This document shows positions 62,107 to 64,000 of a stretch of DNA of 64,000 bases, one piece after another (position 1 is the stretch's first letter; each line of letters starts with the position of its first letter). Origin of the DNA: Quadrisphaera sp. INWT6 (lineage in GTDB: Bacteria > Actinomycetota > Actinomycetes > Actinomycetales > Quadrisphaeraceae); NCBI RefSeq assembly GCF_015390235.1, contig NZ_VUOH01000006.1, positions 300,669-364,668 of the forward strand. Reading direction: 5' to 3'. Below the pieces are notes generated by a model. That model was not told where the DNA came from. It worked only from the letters and a program-made list of their open reading frames with translations, and made no database searches. The translations under genes and the position numbers were made by a program.

Positions 62107-63552
62107 GTGGTGACGCACACGCCGTCCGTGATGACCACCCCTCCCGCTGACCTCCCCACCACGCTCGGGGCCCTGCGCAGCAGCGGGCTCCCGCAGGCGG
62201 AGCCCCGCTCGGTCAAGGCCGAGCTGCGCGAGAACCTCCTGGCGCGGATGCGCTCCGGGGAGCCGCGCTTCCCCGGCGTCGTCGGCTTCGACGACACCGT
62301 GCTGCCCGAGGTCGAGCGGGCCCTGCTCGCCGGCCACGACCTCGTGCTCCTCGGCGAGCGCGGCCAGGGCAAGACCCGCCTGATCCGCTCGCTCGTGGCG
62401 CTGCTCGACGAGTGGACGCCCGTCATCGAGGGCTCCGAGCTGGGCGAGCACCCCCTGGAGCCCATCACGCCGGCCTCCGCCCGGCGGGCCCGCGAGCTCG
62501 GCGACGAGATGCCGGTGGCCTGGCGGCACCGCTCGGAGCGGTACGCCGAGAAGCTCGCGACCCCGGACACGTCCGTCGGCGACCTCATCGGCGACGTCGA
62601 CCCGGTGCGCATCGCCGAGGGCCGGACCCTGGGCGACCCCGAGACCATCCACTTCGGCCTGGTGCCGCGCACCCACCGCGGGATCTTCGCCGTCAACGAG
62701 CTGCCCGACCTCGCCGAGCGCATCCAGGTCTCGCTGCTCAACGTGCTGGAGGAGCGCGACGTCCAGGTGCGCGGCTACACGCTGCGGCTCCCGCTCGACG
62801 TCCTCGTCGTGGCCAGCGCCAACCCCGAGGACTACACCAACCGCGGCCGCATCATCACGCCCCTGAAGGACCGGTTCGGCGCCGAGGTGCGCACGCACTA
62901 CCCGCTCGACGTCGACCTCGAGGTCGAGCTCGTGGCGCAGGAGGCGCAGCTGGTGGCCGACGTGCCGCGCCACCTGCTCGAGGTGGTGGCCCGCTTCACG
63001 CGGGCGGTGCGCGAGTCGCCCGCCGTCGACGCGCGCTCCGGCGTCTCCGCGCGCTTCGCCGTCGCGGCGGCCGAGACGCTGTCGGGCGCGGCCCTGCGGC
63101 GCGCGGCGCTCACCGGCGACGAGCCCGTGGCCCGCGTCGGCGACGCCTACGGCGTGGTGCCGACGCTGCGCGGCAAGGTCGAGTTCGAGTCCGGCGAGGA
63201 GGGCCGCGAGGAGGAGGTGCTCGTGCACCTGCTCCGCACCGCCGTGGCGGAGGTCTTCCGCGCGCGGCTCGGCGGCGCGGACCTGTCGGGCTTCACCACG
63301 CTGGTCGCCGAGGGCGGCACCGTCTTCACCGGCGAGCTGGTGAGCAGCGCCGAGCTGCTCTCGCAGGTCGGGCGCGTGGACGGGCTCGCCAAGGTGCTGT
63401 CGCGGCTCGACCTGCCCGAGGCGCCCACCCCCGGGCAGGCGGCGGCCGGGGTGGAGATGGTGCTGGAGGGCCTGCACCTGACGCGCCGGCTGGCCAAGGA
63501 CGTCGAGGCCGGCAGCGACGGCCACGGCGACCGCGCCGTCTACGGCGGCTGA
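62107..63552 (+). CDS. MoxR-type AAA+ ATPase (magnesium chelatase-like)
   Basis: 481 residues; tandem GTG codons at 62107, and an ATG at 62131 is an alternative start. Walker A is LLGERGQGKTRLIRS, sensor/Walker B region GIFAVNELPDLAERIQVSLL, then LEERDVQVRGYTLRLPLDV and ASANPEDYTNRGRIITPLKD, as in ChlI/MoxR proteins. Such ATPases work with a VWA protein, and the next gene 12 bases downstream fits that. Likely a chaperone-like system for metal insertion or complex remodelling; target unknown. Confidence 0.85.
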   Translation: MVTHTPSVMTTPPADLPTTLGALRSSGLPQAEPRSVKAELRENLLARMRSGEPRFPGVVGFDDTVLPEVERALLAGHDLVLLGERGQGKTRLIRSLVALLDEWTPVIEGSELGEHPLEPITPASARRARELGDEMPVAWRHRSERYAEKLATPDTSVGDLIGDVDPVRIAEGRTLGDPETIHFGLVPRTHRGIFAVNELPDLAERIQVSLLNVLEERDVQVRGYTLRLPLDVLVVASANPEDYTNRGRIITPLKDRFGAEVRTHYPLDVDLEVELVAQEAQLVADVPRHLLEVVARFTRAVRESPAVDARSGVSARFAVAAAETLSGAALRRAALTGDEPVARVGDAYGVVPTLRGKVEFESGEEGREEEVLVHLLRTAVAEVFRARLGGADLSGFTTLVAEGGTVFTGELVSSAELLSQVGRVDGLAKVLSRLDLPEAPTPGQAAAGVEMVLEGLHLTRRLAKDVEAGSDGHGDRAVYGG

Positions 63553-63564
63553 GGAGGCGCACCG

Positions 63565-64000
63565 ATGAGCAGGGCCTACCGGTACGGGGCGTGGGACGGC
63601 GGTGCGGACCCGCTCGCCCCGCCCTACGACGTGCGCGCCGCCGTCGACGCGATCGGCCGCGACGTCATGCAGGGGCGCTCGCTGCAGGAGGCCCTGCGCG
63701 ACCTCCTGCGCCAGGGGGCGCCGGGTGAGCGCGACGAGCGCGACGGCGGGCTCGACGCCCTGCGCGAGCGGGTGCGCCGCCGGCGCGAGCAGCTGCGCTC
63801 CTCCGGTGACCTGGCCGGCTCGCTGCAGCAGGCGCGGGACAGGCTCGAGCAGGCGCTGACCACGGAGCGGGCGGCGCTCGACCAGGCGGCGGCCGACGCG
63901 GCGTCCCGCGAGGCCGCAGCGCGCGAGGCGGGCGACGACGACGGTGCGGCGTCCGCCGGGTCCGACGCGGCGCGGTCCGAGCTCTCCACGCCCAGCTCGA
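63565..64000 (+). CDS. VWA-domain protein, N-terminal part (cut by window edge)
   Basis: Starts at an ATG after GAGGAGG and runs off the window with 145 codons visible. The N-terminus RAYRYGAWDGGADPLAPPYD, then AIGRDVMQGRSLQEALRDLL and LRERVRRRREQLRSSGDLAG, matches the helical N-terminal region of the VWA proteins that follow MoxR-type ATPases. The VWA/MIDAS domain itself would lie beyond the edge. Probably the working partner of the ATPase upstream. Confidence 0.7.
   Translation, partial: MSRAYRYGAWDGGADPLAPPYDVRAAVDAIGRDVMQGRSLQEALRDLLRQGAPGERDERDGGLDALRERVRRRREQLRSSGDLAGSLQQARDRLEQALTTERAALDQAAADAASREAAAREAGDDDGAASAGSDAARSELSTPSS

Overview
The window is very GC-rich chromosomal DNA with many GTG starts and tightly overlapping genes. 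Its core gene order (metK-coaBC-rpoZ-gmk-mihF-pyr operon-bldD-nusB-efp-aroB-aroK-aroC ... aroE-mltG-ruvX-alaS-rpsD-rarA) is typical of Actinobacteria. BldD, mihF, the Rv1382-like gene between pyrC and carA, and a complete type IV pilus (T4P) locus between aroC and aroE suggest a Kineosporiales-like actinomycete (Kineococcus/Quadrisphaera relatives). That genus-level guess is inference only.

Layout. 1-16.5 kb is an accessory region: DUF1990 and monooxygenase-like proteins, a LacI regulator fused to DUF952 behind three operator-like palindromes, an L,D-transpeptidase lipoprotein, a PurO-like IMP cyclohydrolase, the remnant of an AbiE-type toxin-antitoxin locus, an Arr-like rifampin ADP-ribosyltransferase, an EAL protein, two MFS exporters and a GntR regulator. 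16.7-31.8 kb (minus strand) is one long run: metK, coaBC, rpoZ, gmk, mihF and the pyrimidine genes pyrR-B-C-(Rv1382-like)-carA-carB-pyrK-pyrD-pyrF. It is headed by a PyrR-binding RNA loop placed just before the pyrR ribosome binding site. bldD is divergent from it and converges on nusB-efp-aroB-aroK-aroC.

36.8-51.8 kb (minus strand) is the T4P locus. In transcription order it runs pilT, pilC, major pilin, then a cassette V-W-X-pilD, then a second diverged copy of that cassette (V-W-X-pilD-like pseudogene), then pilM, pilN, pilO and a PilP-like gene. Both X genes encode a PilX-like membrane anchor followed by a long cysteine-rich tail with ricin-type (QxW) beta-trefoil signatures. A tandemly duplicated set of lectin-tipped minor pilins is the most unusual system seen here. 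51.8-64 kb holds aroE, mltG, ruvX, alaS, two small membrane proteins, a GGDEF protein, rpsD, rarA, a dienelactone hydrolase, and a MoxR-type ATPase followed by its VWA-like partner, cut by the window edge.

Cyclic-di-GMP is a recurring theme: BldD keeps its c-di-GMP-binding motif, the EAL protein keeps its catalytic residues, and the GGDEF protein keeps an inhibitory site.

Quality caveat. At least ten genes, including the essential metK and coaBC, carry single-base indels, mostly in short homopolymers. Eight fall within about 1.2 kb of metK-coaBC. These look like sequencing or assembly errors, so frameshifted genes are mostly reported as full-length CDS spans with the shift positions given. 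No tRNA, rRNA, CRISPR array, insertion sequence or prophage was recognised, and no gene-free stretch exceeds 300 bases.
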